Source: Salipiger sp. H15 (GTDB lineage: Bacteria; Pseudomonadota; Alphaproteobacteria; Rhodobacterales; Rhodobacteraceae). From it: a stretch of DNA of 64,000 bases. The number at the start of each line of letters is the position of its first letter. Positions within the stretch are counted from its first letter, which is position 1. Of the stretch, positions 32,681 through 42,927 are shown in pieces. The notes below the pieces were generated by a model. That model did no database searches, was not told where the DNA came from, and saw nothing but the letters and a program-made list of their open reading frames with translations. The DNA is taken from contig NZ_CP123384.1 of the NCBI RefSeq assembly GCF_040409955.1, positions 372,001 through 436,000 of the forward strand. Reading direction: 5' to 3'. Made by a program: the position numbers and the translations under genes.

Positions 32681-34230
32681 TTCTTCCCCCCGTGGAACAG
32701 GTCGCGGAACGTCTGGCGGGTGCCCGCGCTGTCGAAGGCGGCAAAGCTCTCCTCCACGCGCGCCCGTTCCGCCAGTTGGCGCTCGTGCAGCACGAGGATC
32801 AGCGCGCCGACGCTCTGCGCCACCTGCAGGCTGCCCGCGCGCCGCCCGTCGAGCCCGTCGACGAAGGCCTGAAGGCTCTTCTGCTGCACCGCGTAGTCGT
32901 TGAAGAGCCCGAGGTTGTCCTGCAGCTTCTTCAGCGGCTTGAGGAGCCGCCGGAAGGACTTGTCCGGGAAGAGCGGCGCGAAGAACTCCATGAGGTAGCG
33001 CAGCTTCTTGCAGTGGATGCGCAACTCGTGGATCTCGTGCTCGGGCGTCCCGGGGCCGATGCCCGCGGCGATGGTGCAGATCCGGCGGTAGCGCTTCCAG
33101 ATCAGCCGGCAGGCATAGTCATAGGCGGGCCGGTCCGCCCTTGACCCGCGCGCCAGCAGCTTCCTCTTGCCGAAAAGCGCCATGAGCGCGGCGATCTCGT
33201 CCCGGTAGGCGTCGCTGCGCAGATGCGCCGCGAGCCCCGCCTGCGCCGCCGCCCGCTCCTCGGCGAAGAGCGCGAACATGCGCTCGAGCCCGCCTTGCAG
33301 CCCCTCGGGGACCATCGCGAGGAAGCCGTCCCGTTCCAGCAGGTAGACGTCGAGATCGCGCAGACGGCCGGTGGGCGCCATCAGCGCCGAGAAGCGCGCC
33401 TTGAGCTCGGTCGTCTGCTCCGGTCCGTAGACGTGCCGGAAGAGGCTCAGCACCGAGCGGATCTTGCGCAGCGCGATGCGGTAGTCGTGCAGGAACTCGG
33501 TGTCGTCGTCGGCGATCACCCCGGCCTCGTTGGCGCGCGCCACCGGAAGATAGGCCGCGATGATGTCGCCCGCGGCATCGAAGGCCTCGGTGTCGCGCTC
33601 GAGCGGGATCACCGGCTTGGGCTCGTAGGGCACCCGCTGCGGGAAAAGCTGCGCCAGCAGCGCCGCGGCCGAGAAGGGCTCGCCGCCGGCCTCCACGACC
33701 CGTTCGCGCAGCCGGACCAGCGCCCGGTCGTAGCCGCGCAGCCCCTCGAGCCGCAGCAGCGCCGCGCCGCCCGCCTCGGCGGGATCGAGCCGCAGGAGCG
33801 AGGCGCGCACCTGCGTCTTCTGCTCGTCGTCGAGCAGCGCCAGCGCACCGCGCCGCAGCGTGCCCGCGCCCACCGGCAGCAGGCAGCGCAGCGCCGAGAC
33901 GTCCGAGAGGGCTTCGCGGACCGGCCCCTCGGGAAAGCCCGCGACGAAGCGCGCGCCCGCGAGGGGACCATCCTCGACCACCCCGCCCGCGCCGATCAGC
34001 TCGGCGCCCTGCTCAGTCTCGACCAGCACGCGGCCCGAGCGGCGCAGCGCCTGGTCGAACGTGTCGCGGATGAGGAAGGGGACCGAGGATTCGGCCCAGG
34101 CGACATGGGGTACCAGCGCCCCGTCGAGCGGCGCCAGCAGATGCTCGACCCCGCCGCCGGGCAACAGGTAGAGCGTCGACTCCCCCGCCGCCGCCTTGCC
34201 GCATGTCCCGCCGGTCGCTCCGCCTGCCAT
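32677..34230 (-). CDS. CHAD domain protein with degenerate CYTH-like N-domain
   Basis: This is a 517-residue protein. The C-terminal part (about 210-505) is a CHAD domain: helical, with conserved His, Arg and Lys residues ('HDYRIALRKIRSVLSLFRHVYG', 'MAPTGRLRDLDVYL', 'HELRIHCKKLRYLMEFF'). CHAD domains bind polyphosphate and localise to granules. The N-terminal 200 residues look like a worn CYTH domain ('RVLVETEQGAEL', 'FVAGFPEGPVREALSD'), lacking a clear ExExK. CYTH-CHAD fusions are common; here a degraded N-domain is followed in the operon by an intact CYTH gene. The ATG at 34230 is preferred over a GTG ten codons upstream. No clear ribosome site was seen at the usual spacing. Confidence 0.87.
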   Translation of the reverse strand: MAGGATGGTCGKAAAGESTLYLLPGGGVEHLLAPLDGALVPHVAWAESSVPFLIRDTFDQALRRSGRVLVETEQGAELIGAGGVVEDGPLAGARFVAGFPEGPVREALSDVSALRCLLPVGAGTLRRGALALLDDEQKTQVRASLLRLDPAEAGGAALLRLEGLRGYDRALVRLRERVVEAGGEPFSAAALLAQLFPQRVPYEPKPVIPLERDTEAFDAAGDIIAAYLPVARANEAGVIADDDTEFLHDYRIALRKIRSVLSLFRHVYGPEQTTELKARFSALMAPTGRLRDLDVYLLERDGFLAMVPEGLQGGLERMFALFAEERAAAQAGLAAHLRSDAYRDEIAALMALFGKRKLLARGSRADRPAYDYACRLIWKRYRRICTIAAGIGPGTPEHEIHELRIHCKKLRYLMEFFAPLFPDKSFRRLLKPLKKLQDNLGLFNDYAVQQKSLQAFVDGLDGRRAGSLQVAQSVGALILVLHERQLAERARVEESFAAFDSAGTRQTFRDLFHGGKK

Positions 34231-34379
34231 GTCGCCGCGCCTGCCTCCACGCCCATCCACCTGATGTCACGCGATGATTTCACGCGGGCCGCCCCATCGC
34301 AATGCCCGAAGACAACGGCGGCCCGAAAGCCGCGGGCCGAGGAATGCTCTCCGCGCCGTGATCGCCGCGGGGCGGGCTC

Positions 34380-34408
34380 GTGACATCGGCGGACTTCCCC
34401 CCTATATC
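34380..34408 (+). promoter_or_regulatory. Probable promoter of the small periplasmic gene
   Basis: GTGACA (34380-34385) and TATATC (34403-34408) are separated by 17 bases, a fair sigma-70 pair about 33 bases before the ATG at 34441. Confidence 0.45.
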
Positions 34409-34440
34409 AGCAGCCTTGGTTGACACGGGAGATGCGAACC

Positions 34441-34722
34441 ATGCGGAACCTTGTGATTCTCGGGTTGGCGCTTGCTGCCGCCACGCCCGTTTCCGCGCAA
34501 AGTGACAAGGCAGCACGCTGCGAGACCTCCGCCAAAATGGTGATGGAAGCAGTGCAGGCGCGTAAGGACGGAATTCCCCAGAAACGCACCGAGCGCGAGC
34601 TGCGCCGTGCGCTGGATCGCGACGCCGGCACCATGCTGGCACAGTGGATCTACGGCCTGCCCGAGGACCAGCTGACGCTCGACGTCGGCCGCCAGTGGGA
34701 GAAACAGTGCCTGTCGCAATGA
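34441..34722 (+). CDS. Small periplasmic protein of unknown function
   Basis: This is a 93-residue product with a clear Sec signal peptide ('MRNLVILGLALAAATPVSAQ', cleavage after the Ala before Gln). The mature domain is about 73 residues, with two cysteines (near 28 and 90) that could form a disulfide, and a helical, charged middle. I do not recognise a family. The gene stands alone between a plausible promoter and a G/C hairpin (34749-34766), upstream of dnaG, and diverges from the CHAD operon. Confidence 0.75.
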   Translation: MRNLVILGLALAAATPVSAQSDKAARCETSAKMVMEAVQARKDGIPQKRTERELRRALDRDAGTMLAQWIYGLPEDQLTLDVGRQWEKQCLSQ

Positions 34723-34851
34723 GCGCGGCGCGCTGACCGGGCCCTGACGTCGCCCTTCCGGGCGGCGCGCGAGTCAGCTATCTGGAAGGAAAGATCAAAG
34801 CCCCGGCCGAGGCGCATGGACTCGGCCTCATTGTCCATTGATACTCCGAGC

Positions 34852-36858
34852 ATGAGTCTTCCACCCGGTTTCCTCGACGAGCTGCGCACGCGCACGAGCC
34901 TGTCCCAGGTCGTGGGCCGAAAGGTCATGTGGGACAGCCGGAAGTCGAACCAGGGCAAGGGCGACATGTGGGCGCCCTGCCCGTTCCACCAGGAAAAGTC
35001 GGCGTCCTTCCACGTCGATGACCGCAAGGGCTTCTATTACTGCTTCGGCTGCCACGCGAAGGGCGACGCGATCTCCTTCGTCTGCGAATCCGAGAACGTC
35101 GGCTTCATGGAGGCGGTCGAGATCCTCGCCCGCGAGGCCGGGATGCCGATGCCCGCGCGCGACCCGCAGGCGGCGCAGAAGGCCGACCGCCGCAGCCAGC
35201 TGTCCGAGGTGATGGAGCAGGCGGTGCGATTCTACCGCATGCAGCTGCGCACCGGGGCCGCCGCCGAGGCGCGCGGCTACCTCGAGCGGCGCGGCCTCAA
35301 GCAGGAGGTGCAGGACCGCTTCGAGCTCGGCTTCGCGCCGAACGGCTGGCAGGGGCTCTGGGATCACCTGCGCGGACAGGGCGTGGCCGAGGACCTGATC
35401 CTCGGCGCCGGGCTCGCCAAGCCCTCGGACAAGGGCCGCGCGCCCTACGACGTGTTCCGCAACCGCATCATGTTCCCGATCCGCGACGGGCGCGGCCGCG
35501 CCATCGCCTTTGGCGGGCGCGCGATGGACCCGCGCGACAACGCGAAATACCTCAACTCGCCCGAGACCGAACTCTTCGACAAGGGCCGCAACCTCTACAA
35601 CCACGCGCCCGCGCGCGAGGCGGCGGGCAAGGGCCAGCCGCTGATCGTGGCCGAGGGCTACATGGACGTCATCGCGCTCAGCGAGGCGGGGTTCGAGGCC
35701 TCGGTCGCGCCGCTCGGCACGGCGGTCACCGAACACCAGATCGCGCTGCTCTGGCGCATCGCCGACGAGCCGGTCATCGCGCTCGACGGCGACAAGGCCG
35801 GGCTGCGCGCCGCCTACCGGGTGATCGACACCGCCCTGCCGCTGCTGGTGCCCGGCAAGGGGCTGCGCTTTGCCCTCATGCCCGAGGGGCAGGATCCCGA
35901 CGACCTGCTGCGCGCCAAGGGGCCGCAGGCGGTGAAGGCGGTGCTCGACCAGGCCATGCCCATGGTGCAGCTGCTCTGGCGGCGAGAGACCGAGGGCAAG
36001 GTCTTCGACAGCCCCGAGCGCAAGGCGGCGCTCGACGCGACGCTGCGCGCCGCGCTCAAGCGCATCCAGCACCCCGACCTGCGCCGCCACTACGGCGACG
36101 AGATCAAGGACCTGCGCTGGCAGCTCTTCCGCGCCCGGCGCGGCGGAACGTCGGGCGGCAACGGCCGTGGGTTTTCCGATGGCCCGGGCCAGTACAGCCC
36201 CTTCCGCAGTGGCAAGCGCACGCAGAAATGGGGCCAGGCGGTTCCGATCGCCCCCAGCGCCTCGGCCAAGTCCTCGCTGCTGGTGGCGGCAGGGGATGCC
36301 GCCGAGACCCGGCTGCGCGAGGATGTCATCCTGGCCGTGCTGCTGCGCTACCCCGCGCTGATGGCCGAGTTCGACGGGCAGCTCGATGCCCTGCCCTGCC
36401 AGGACCCGTCCCATGCCGCGCTGCGCGCGCTGCTGCTCTCGGGGATCACCCATGATCCCGAGGCGCTGCAGGACGAGGCAATGCAGAGAATCGGCCCCGA
36501 GGCCCTTGATTCCCTCCTCTCGGCACGCCATGTGGCAGTCGTGCCCTGCCTGCGACATTTCGGTGACAGCGAACTCGCCCGCCTCACGGTGGCCGAGGAG
36601 TTTGCCAAGATTGCCGCTCAGGCCGGGCTGGTGGCCGAACTCGCCGAGGCTCTGGAGGACATGGAAAGCCTTGCGGACGAGGCCCTTACCTGGCGGCTTG
36701 GGCAAGCTGCACAGGCACGCAACCAGGCGGTGATGAACCGATCCGAGGATGACGTGGAATTCGACGTGGGCGCGAACGGCGCCCGGATGGACAAAGAAGA
36801 ACGCAGCGCCTTCGACGCGCTGCTGCAGCAGATTCGCTTTTCCAAGGGCCGGAACTAG
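34852..36858 (+). CDS. dnaG: DNA primase
   Basis: DnaG makes RNA primers for replication. The 668-residue protein starts 'MSLPPGFLDELRTRTSL', the usual alphaproteobacterial opening, so the ATG at 34852 is preferred over one 12 codons upstream. The zinc-binding CHC2 domain follows: 'CPFH' near 49-52 and 'YCFGCH' near 71. The TOPRIM catalytic core has 'IVAEGYMDVIALSEAG' near 272 and 'ALDGDKAG' near 313. The C-terminal helicase-binding domain is present (about 480-660). A shared order of dnaG then rpoD is widespread in bacteria. Confidence 0.95.
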   Translation: MSLPPGFLDELRTRTSLSQVVGRKVMWDSRKSNQGKGDMWAPCPFHQEKSASFHVDDRKGFYYCFGCHAKGDAISFVCESENVGFMEAVEILAREAGMPMPARDPQAAQKADRRSQLSEVMEQAVRFYRMQLRTGAAAEARGYLERRGLKQEVQDRFELGFAPNGWQGLWDHLRGQGVAEDLILGAGLAKPSDKGRAPYDVFRNRIMFPIRDGRGRAIAFGGRAMDPRDNAKYLNSPETELFDKGRNLYNHAPAREAAGKGQPLIVAEGYMDVIALSEAGFEASVAPLGTAVTEHQIALLWRIADEPVIALDGDKAGLRAAYRVIDTALPLLVPGKGLRFALMPEGQDPDDLLRAKGPQAVKAVLDQAMPMVQLLWRRETEGKVFDSPERKAALDATLRAALKRIQHPDLRRHYGDEIKDLRWQLFRARRGGTSGGNGRGFSDGPGQYSPFRSGKRTQKWGQAVPIAPSASAKSSLLVAAGDAAETRLREDVILAVLLRYPALMAEFDGQLDALPCQDPSHAALRALLLSGITHDPEALQDEAMQRIGPEALDSLLSARHVAVVPCLRHFGDSELARLTVAEEFAKIAAQAGLVAELAEALEDMESLADEALTWRLGQAAQARNQAVMNRSEDDVEFDVGANGARMDKEERSAFDALLQQIRFSKGRN

Positions 36859-36999
36859 ATGGCCATTTAGGGAAACTGGAGGAAAAACCGGTAGACGGGT
36901 GGCCGAATCAAACGATTCCCCCCATGATTCGCAAAATCGAATCACTTCACTTGCGCGAGTGCCGGCCAGAACCGGCCCCTCCCTTTGACGGAGCACTTC
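36859..36999 (+). promoter_or_regulatory. rpoD upstream region with four GANTC sites in inverted pairs
   Basis: GANTC sites lie at 36905-36909, 36914-36918, 36926-36930 and 36939-36943. The first two form GAATC-AAAC-GATTC. The last two form a perfect 7-base inverted repeat (TGATTCG 36925-36931, CGAATCA 36938-36944). A GCCGG/CCGGC hairpin follows at 36961-36976, then GGAG before the rpoD ATG. CcrM methylates GANTC in Alphaproteobacteria, so these sites could make transcription here depend on the methylation state (inference). Confidence 0.6.
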
Positions 37000-38997
<1,998 letters not shown>

Positions 38998-39013
38998 GCG
39001 CAAAGGGGAAGCC

Positions 39014-39301
39014 ATGTCCTTCTGGTCGCGTCTTTTCGGTGGCGGCAGCTCCGGCCCCGCCAAGGCCGAGCCGCAGGTGGAGGCCGTCGAATACAACGGC
39101 TTCCGCATCTACCCCGCGCCGCAGCCGGCCGAGGGCCAGTACCGCGTCGCCGCCCGCATCGAGGCGGAGGTGGATGGCGAGACGAAGGTGCACCAGCTGA
39201 TCCGCGCCGACCTCATCCGCGACCATGGCGAGGCCGTCGAGGCCTCTCTGCGCAAGGCGCGGCAGATGATCGACGAACAGGGCACCCGGCTCTTCGGCTG
39301 A
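39014..39301 (+). CDS. HlyU family protein
   Basis: This is a 95-residue protein of the HlyU family: 'MSFWSRLFGGG' start, 'EYNGFRIYPAPQP' and 'QLIRADLIRDHGEAVEASLRKARQMIDEQG'. The alphaproteobacterial members are annotated as HlyU-family transcriptional regulators, but they lack the winged helix of Vibrio HlyU (a different fold with the same name). The true role is unknown. It is 16 bases after rpoD with AAGGGGAAG upstream, so it is possibly co-transcribed with it. Confidence 0.8.
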   Translation: MSFWSRLFGGGSSGPAKAEPQVEAVEYNGFRIYPAPQPAEGQYRVAARIEAEVDGETKVHQLIRADLIRDHGEAVEASLRKARQMIDEQGTRLFG

Positions 39302-39327
39302 GCCCCGCAGCTTTGTCAGATACCGAG

Positions 39328-39347
39328 CGCCGCCCTCCGGGGCGGCG
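39328..39347. terminator. Hairpin between convergent hlyU-family and dedA genes
   Basis: An 8-base stem (CGCCGCCC 39328-39335, GGGCGGCG 39340-39347) with a 4-base loop lies in the 62-base gap between convergent genes. It is probably bidirectional. Confidence 0.6.
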
Positions 39348-39363
39348 TTCTGCATTTCGCGGC

Positions 39364-39927
39364 CTAGTCGCGCAGGTCCCGGCGCATGCGCCACAGCCGA
39401 TGGCCGAGGAACAGCACCACCAGCAACACCGGCAGCGCCAGCAGCAGCTCGGTGCGGTCCACGTGGCCCCAGATGCGGTGCACCAGCTGGCCGATGCCAT
39501 GGCCGATCACCACCATCACCGCCGCCCAGACCAGCGCCGAGACGCAGGTCACCGGCAGGTAGAGCGCCGGGCCGAGCCGCGTGCCCGTCGCCAGCAGCAC
39601 CGGCGTCACCGTGCGCATCCCCGGCAGGAAGCGGAACACCGCGGCCAGCAGCAGCGGGCGCCCGAGAAACCGGTCCGCCAGCCCCTGCGAAACCGGGTGG
39701 GACAGGATCTTCAGCACCCGCGGGTGATCCCGGTAGCGCCGCGCCAGCAGGTAGATCGAGGCATCCGCCGTCCAGCCCCCCGCCCAGGCGGCGGCCAGCA
39801 CCGGCCAGAGCGGCAGCAGCCCGTGATGGGCCAGCAGGCCCGAGGTGATCGCGACCGTGTCGCCCTCGACCGCGCAGCCGAGGAAGACGATGATCAGCCC
39901 GTACTTGGCGATCAGCGCGTCGATCAT
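39364..39927 (-). CDS. DedA family membrane protein
   Basis: This is a 187-residue inner-membrane protein of the DedA/SNARE-associated family, implicated in lipid (undecaprenyl phosphate or phospholipid) flipping. 'GLIIVFLGCAVEGDTVAITSGLLAHHG' near 9-35 contains the conserved acidic residue, and 'FLPGMRTVTPVLLATG' near 98-113 contains the conserved Arg. About four or five membrane segments are seen. It ends with 'LWRMRRDLRD'. It lies 4 bases after the epimerase gene and is probably co-transcribed with it. Confidence 0.88.
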   Translation of the reverse strand: MIDALIAKYGLIIVFLGCAVEGDTVAITSGLLAHHGLLPLWPVLAAAWAGGWTADASIYLLARRYRDHPRVLKILSHPVSQGLADRFLGRPLLLAAVFRFLPGMRTVTPVLLATGTRLGPALYLPVTCVSALVWAAVMVVIGHGIGQLVHRIWGHVDRTELLLALPVLLVVLFLGHRLWRMRRDLRD

Positions 39928-39931
39928 CCGC

Positions 39932-40837
39932 TCAGAGACCGTAATCCGCGACCATGCGCGCCAGCCCGTCCTCGAGCGACACCCGCGGCTCCCAGCCCAG
40001 CACCTGCCGGGCGCGCGCGATGTCCAGCACGCTCGATTTCACCTCCAGCGCCGAGGGCTCGCTGACGAGGTTGAGCTGCCGCCCCGTCGCCGCCTCCATC
40101 CGCGCGATCAGCGCGTTGAGCGTGCAGCCCTCCCCCGCGCCGAGGTTGAGCCGCGTCACCGGCCCCGGCAGCGGTCCGGTCACCACCTGCTCCACCGCCG
40201 CGGTGAAATCCTCCATGTGCAGGTAATCGCGCGAGGTCTCGCCACTGCCGTAGACGGTGAAGGGCGCGCCGGTGGCCAGCGCGTCGAGCAGGAGCCGCAT
40301 CACCCCGCGCTCGCGCCCCGGCATGGGCGTGCCGTAGGGATTGCCGAGCCGCAGCAGGGTCAGGCGGAACCCGTGCTGCGCGGCAAGGAAGAGCAGCGCG
40401 GTCTCGACCGCCAGCTTGTGCAGCGCGTAATAGCCCTTGGGCTGCGGCTCGCGGGTCTCGGGGATCGGCAGGTCCTCGGTGTCGCCGTAGACCGCCGCCG
40501 TCGACAGGTACACGAAATGCCCGCGCCAGCCGCGCGCCACCAGCGCCTCGACGAAATCGGTCTGCGGCCGGGTGACCTCCTCGGCCAGTTCGGCGATCGA
40601 GCCGAAACGCCGCCGCGCGTCCGAGAGCCCGGCGCAATGCACGATGGTCGCGCCCGCGTCGCCCGGCGCCAGCCAGCCCGGGTGCAGCGCGTCGCTCACC
40701 CGCACGTGCGGCAGCTTCGGCGCCCCCTCGGGCAGCGCGCTGCGCGAGATGCCGGTGACCGCGTGGCCCGCCTCCGACAGGTGCCGCAGGATCTCGAAGC
40801 CGAGCACGCCGGCACAGCCGGTCACGTAGGTCTGCAT
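39932..40837 (-). CDS. NAD-dependent sugar epimerase/dehydratase (extended SDR)
   Basis: This is a 301-residue extended short-chain dehydrogenase. The nucleotide-binding 'VTGCAGVLGFEILRHL' is near 5-20 (GxxGxxG), 'TAAVYGDTED' near 114 holds the catalytic Ser/Thr region, and 'YYALHKLAVE' near 137-146 is the YxxxK motif. Such enzymes modify nucleotide sugars for polysaccharides; the precise substrate cannot be told. The start ATG at 40837 is followed immediately by the Rossmann strand. It is followed by dedA in a two-gene unit. Confidence 0.87.
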   Translation of the reverse strand: MQTYVTGCAGVLGFEILRHLSEAGHAVTGISRSALPEGAPKLPHVRVSDALHPGWLAPGDAGATIVHCAGLSDARRRFGSIAELAEEVTRPQTDFVEALVARGWRGHFVYLSTAAVYGDTEDLPIPETREPQPKGYYALHKLAVETALLFLAAQHGFRLTLLRLGNPYGTPMPGRERGVMRLLLDALATGAPFTVYGSGETSRDYLHMEDFTAAVEQVVTGPLPGPVTRLNLGAGEGCTLNALIARMEAATGRQLNLVSEPSALEVKSSVLDIARARQVLGWEPRVSLEDGLARMVADYGL

Positions 40838-41106
40838 GGCCCCAGCACTCCCCCTTCGGATTCGTCGGCGCAGCGCCGCGCCAATCTATCTTTGGCGAAC
40901 ATTGCCCGTCCGGGATAGAGCCCCGCCGCCCCTGCGGCAAGCGGCGCGCCCGCGCGCAGGCGGCTTTCCCCGCGCGGCCAGCCCCGGCGGCCGGGAAAAT
41001 GGCCGCCCGGCGTGCCGCCGCGCCCGGACACGCTAAATCACGCGGAAGGCTGACCTTCTTGTCGCCGCGCCTAGCCGCACCTGTTCCGCTGCGTTAAGGT
41101 GCCCTC
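40838..41106. other. Divergent intergenic region, epimerase/tamA
   Basis: This 269-base G/C-rich region must hold both promoters. I saw no clean sigma-70 pair. An AAGGTG ribosome site lies 7 bases before the tamA ATG. No gene is apparent. Confidence 0.5.
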
Positions 41107-42927
41107 ATGGTTTCGAGAAAGGACAGTTCATTGCGCCCTCGGCACTCGTTGATTTCCCTGAGTCTCGCCATGAGCCTCGCCGCATTCCCGGCCTCGGCCT
41201 TCGAAACGCTCAGCTTCGCATTTCCCGATCTCGATCAGGACATCCAGGACAAGATCACCGCCTATTCCGCGCTGGTGAAGACCAAGACGGACGGCAAGAC
41301 CGAAGGCCCCGACGTGATGGCCGCGGCGCTCTCCGACTACGGCATCATCGTCGAGACGCTCTACGGCAGCGGCTACTACGGTCCCGAGGTGTCGATCCGC
41401 ATCGACGGGCGCGAGGCGGCGGACATCCCGCTGCTCTCGACGCCGCAGCAGGTGAACCGGGTCGACGTGCTGGTCCGCCACGGGCCGAGCTTCAAGTTCT
41501 CCAAGGCCGAGGTCACGCCGCTCGCCCCCGGAACCGACCTGCCCGAGGATTTCCGCGCCGGCCAGCGCGCCCGCGCCGACACGATCTCGGGCGCCGCGCA
41601 GGCGGCGGTGGATGGCTGGCGCAACATCGGCTACCCCAAGGCGGACCTGACCCGCGAGGACATCACCGCCAACCACGAGACGCGCCGCGTCAGCGCCGAG
41701 ATGGGCGTGACCACCGGCCCGCGCCTGCGCTTCGGGCGCATCCTCAACGTCGGCAAGAGCAACGTGCGCGGCGCGGCGCTGCGCCGGATCGCCGGCCTGC
41801 CGACCGGCGAGATCTATGACCCGCAGCAGGTCAAGGACGCGGTCGACCGGCTGACCCGCACCGGCACCTTCGCCACGGTCACGCTGCGCGAGAAGGACCA
41901 GCCAAACGCCGACGGCACGCTCGACTACACGCTCGACGTCGTCGATTCGAAGCCGCGCCGGATCGGTGCCGGCGCCGAGATCAGCTCGCTCGAGGGTCTC
42001 TCGCTCACCGGCTACTGGCTGCACCGCAACATCCTCGGCGGCGCCGAACGGCTGCGCTTCGACGCCTCGATCACCGACATCACCGACCAGCCCGACACGC
42101 TCGACTACACGCTGACCGGGCGGCTCGACGTGCCCGCGGTCATCGGCCCCGAGACCAACGGCTACTTCGAGACCGAGCTGCAGCACCTGCAGGAGCCGAA
42201 CTACGACCTCGACAGCATCGAGCTCACCCTCGGCATCACCCGGCAGCTGACCGAGTACCTCTACACCGAGATCGGCGTCGGCTACCTCTACTCGGAAACC
42301 AAGGACGACCTCGGCGACCGCACCTTCGAGCTGCTGACCCTGCCGATGAAGGCCGAGTACGACCGCCGCGACAACGAGTTCGACCCGCGCCACGGCTTCT
42401 ACATCCTGACCGAGGCGACACCCTTCATGAACCTGCGCGACGATCCCAACGGCGCGCGGCTCTACGGCGACTTCCGTGGCTACCTCGCGCTTGGCGCGCG
42501 CGAGCGCTCGGTGCTGGCCGGGCGGGTGATGCTGGGCTCGGTGGTCGGGCCCGACATCGACCAGACCCCGCCGGACTATCTCTTCTACTCCGGCGGCGCG
42601 GGAACCGTGCGCGGCCAGCCCTACCAGTCGCTCGCCATCGACCTCGGTAACGGCGATTCGATCGGCGGCCGCAGCTTTGCCGGTCTCTCCGCCGAATTCC
42701 GTCAGGACATCGGTGAAAGCCTCGGCGCGGTGCTGTTCTACGACGCGGGCTACATCGGGCGCGACAGCACGCCGGGCGGCGACGACGGCGAATGGCACGC
42801 GGGCGCGGGCCTCGGCGTGCGCTACAAGACGGGCATCGGCCCGCTGCGCTTCGACGTCGCCATGCCCGCGGGGGGCGACACCGGCGAAGGCGTTCAGATT
42901 TACCTCGGGATAGGACAGGCGTTTTGA
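41107..42927 (+). CDS. tamA: Outer-membrane translocation module subunit TamA
   Basis: TamA is a BamA-related outer-membrane barrel that works with TamB in outer-membrane protein insertion and lipid transport. The 606-residue protein has a signal peptide ('SLAMSLAAFPASA' end of the hydrophobic core), three POTRA-like domains (about 35-270) and a 16-strand Omp85 barrel (about 290-606). The barrel includes 'GGAGTVRGQPYQSL' near 497, the Omp85 'VRGY'-like motif as 'VRGQ', and ends 'YLGIGQAF' with the usual terminal aromatic. An in-frame TTG at 41137 has AAAGGA upstream and could be used instead. Its stop overlaps the TTG start of tamB. Confidence 0.92.
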   Translation: MVSRKDSSLRPRHSLISLSLAMSLAAFPASAFETLSFAFPDLDQDIQDKITAYSALVKTKTDGKTEGPDVMAAALSDYGIIVETLYGSGYYGPEVSIRIDGREAADIPLLSTPQQVNRVDVLVRHGPSFKFSKAEVTPLAPGTDLPEDFRAGQRARADTISGAAQAAVDGWRNIGYPKADLTREDITANHETRRVSAEMGVTTGPRLRFGRILNVGKSNVRGAALRRIAGLPTGEIYDPQQVKDAVDRLTRTGTFATVTLREKDQPNADGTLDYTLDVVDSKPRRIGAGAEISSLEGLSLTGYWLHRNILGGAERLRFDASITDITDQPDTLDYTLTGRLDVPAVIGPETNGYFETELQHLQEPNYDLDSIELTLGITRQLTEYLYTEIGVGYLYSETKDDLGDRTFELLTLPMKAEYDRRDNEFDPRHGFYILTEATPFMNLRDDPNGARLYGDFRGYLALGARERSVLAGRVMLGSVVGPDIDQTPPDYLFYSGGAGTVRGQPYQSLAIDLGNGDSIGGRSFAGLSAEFRQDIGESLGAVLFYDAGYIGRDSTPGGDDGEWHAGAGLGVRYKTGIGPLRFDVAMPAGGDTGEGVQIYLGIGQAF

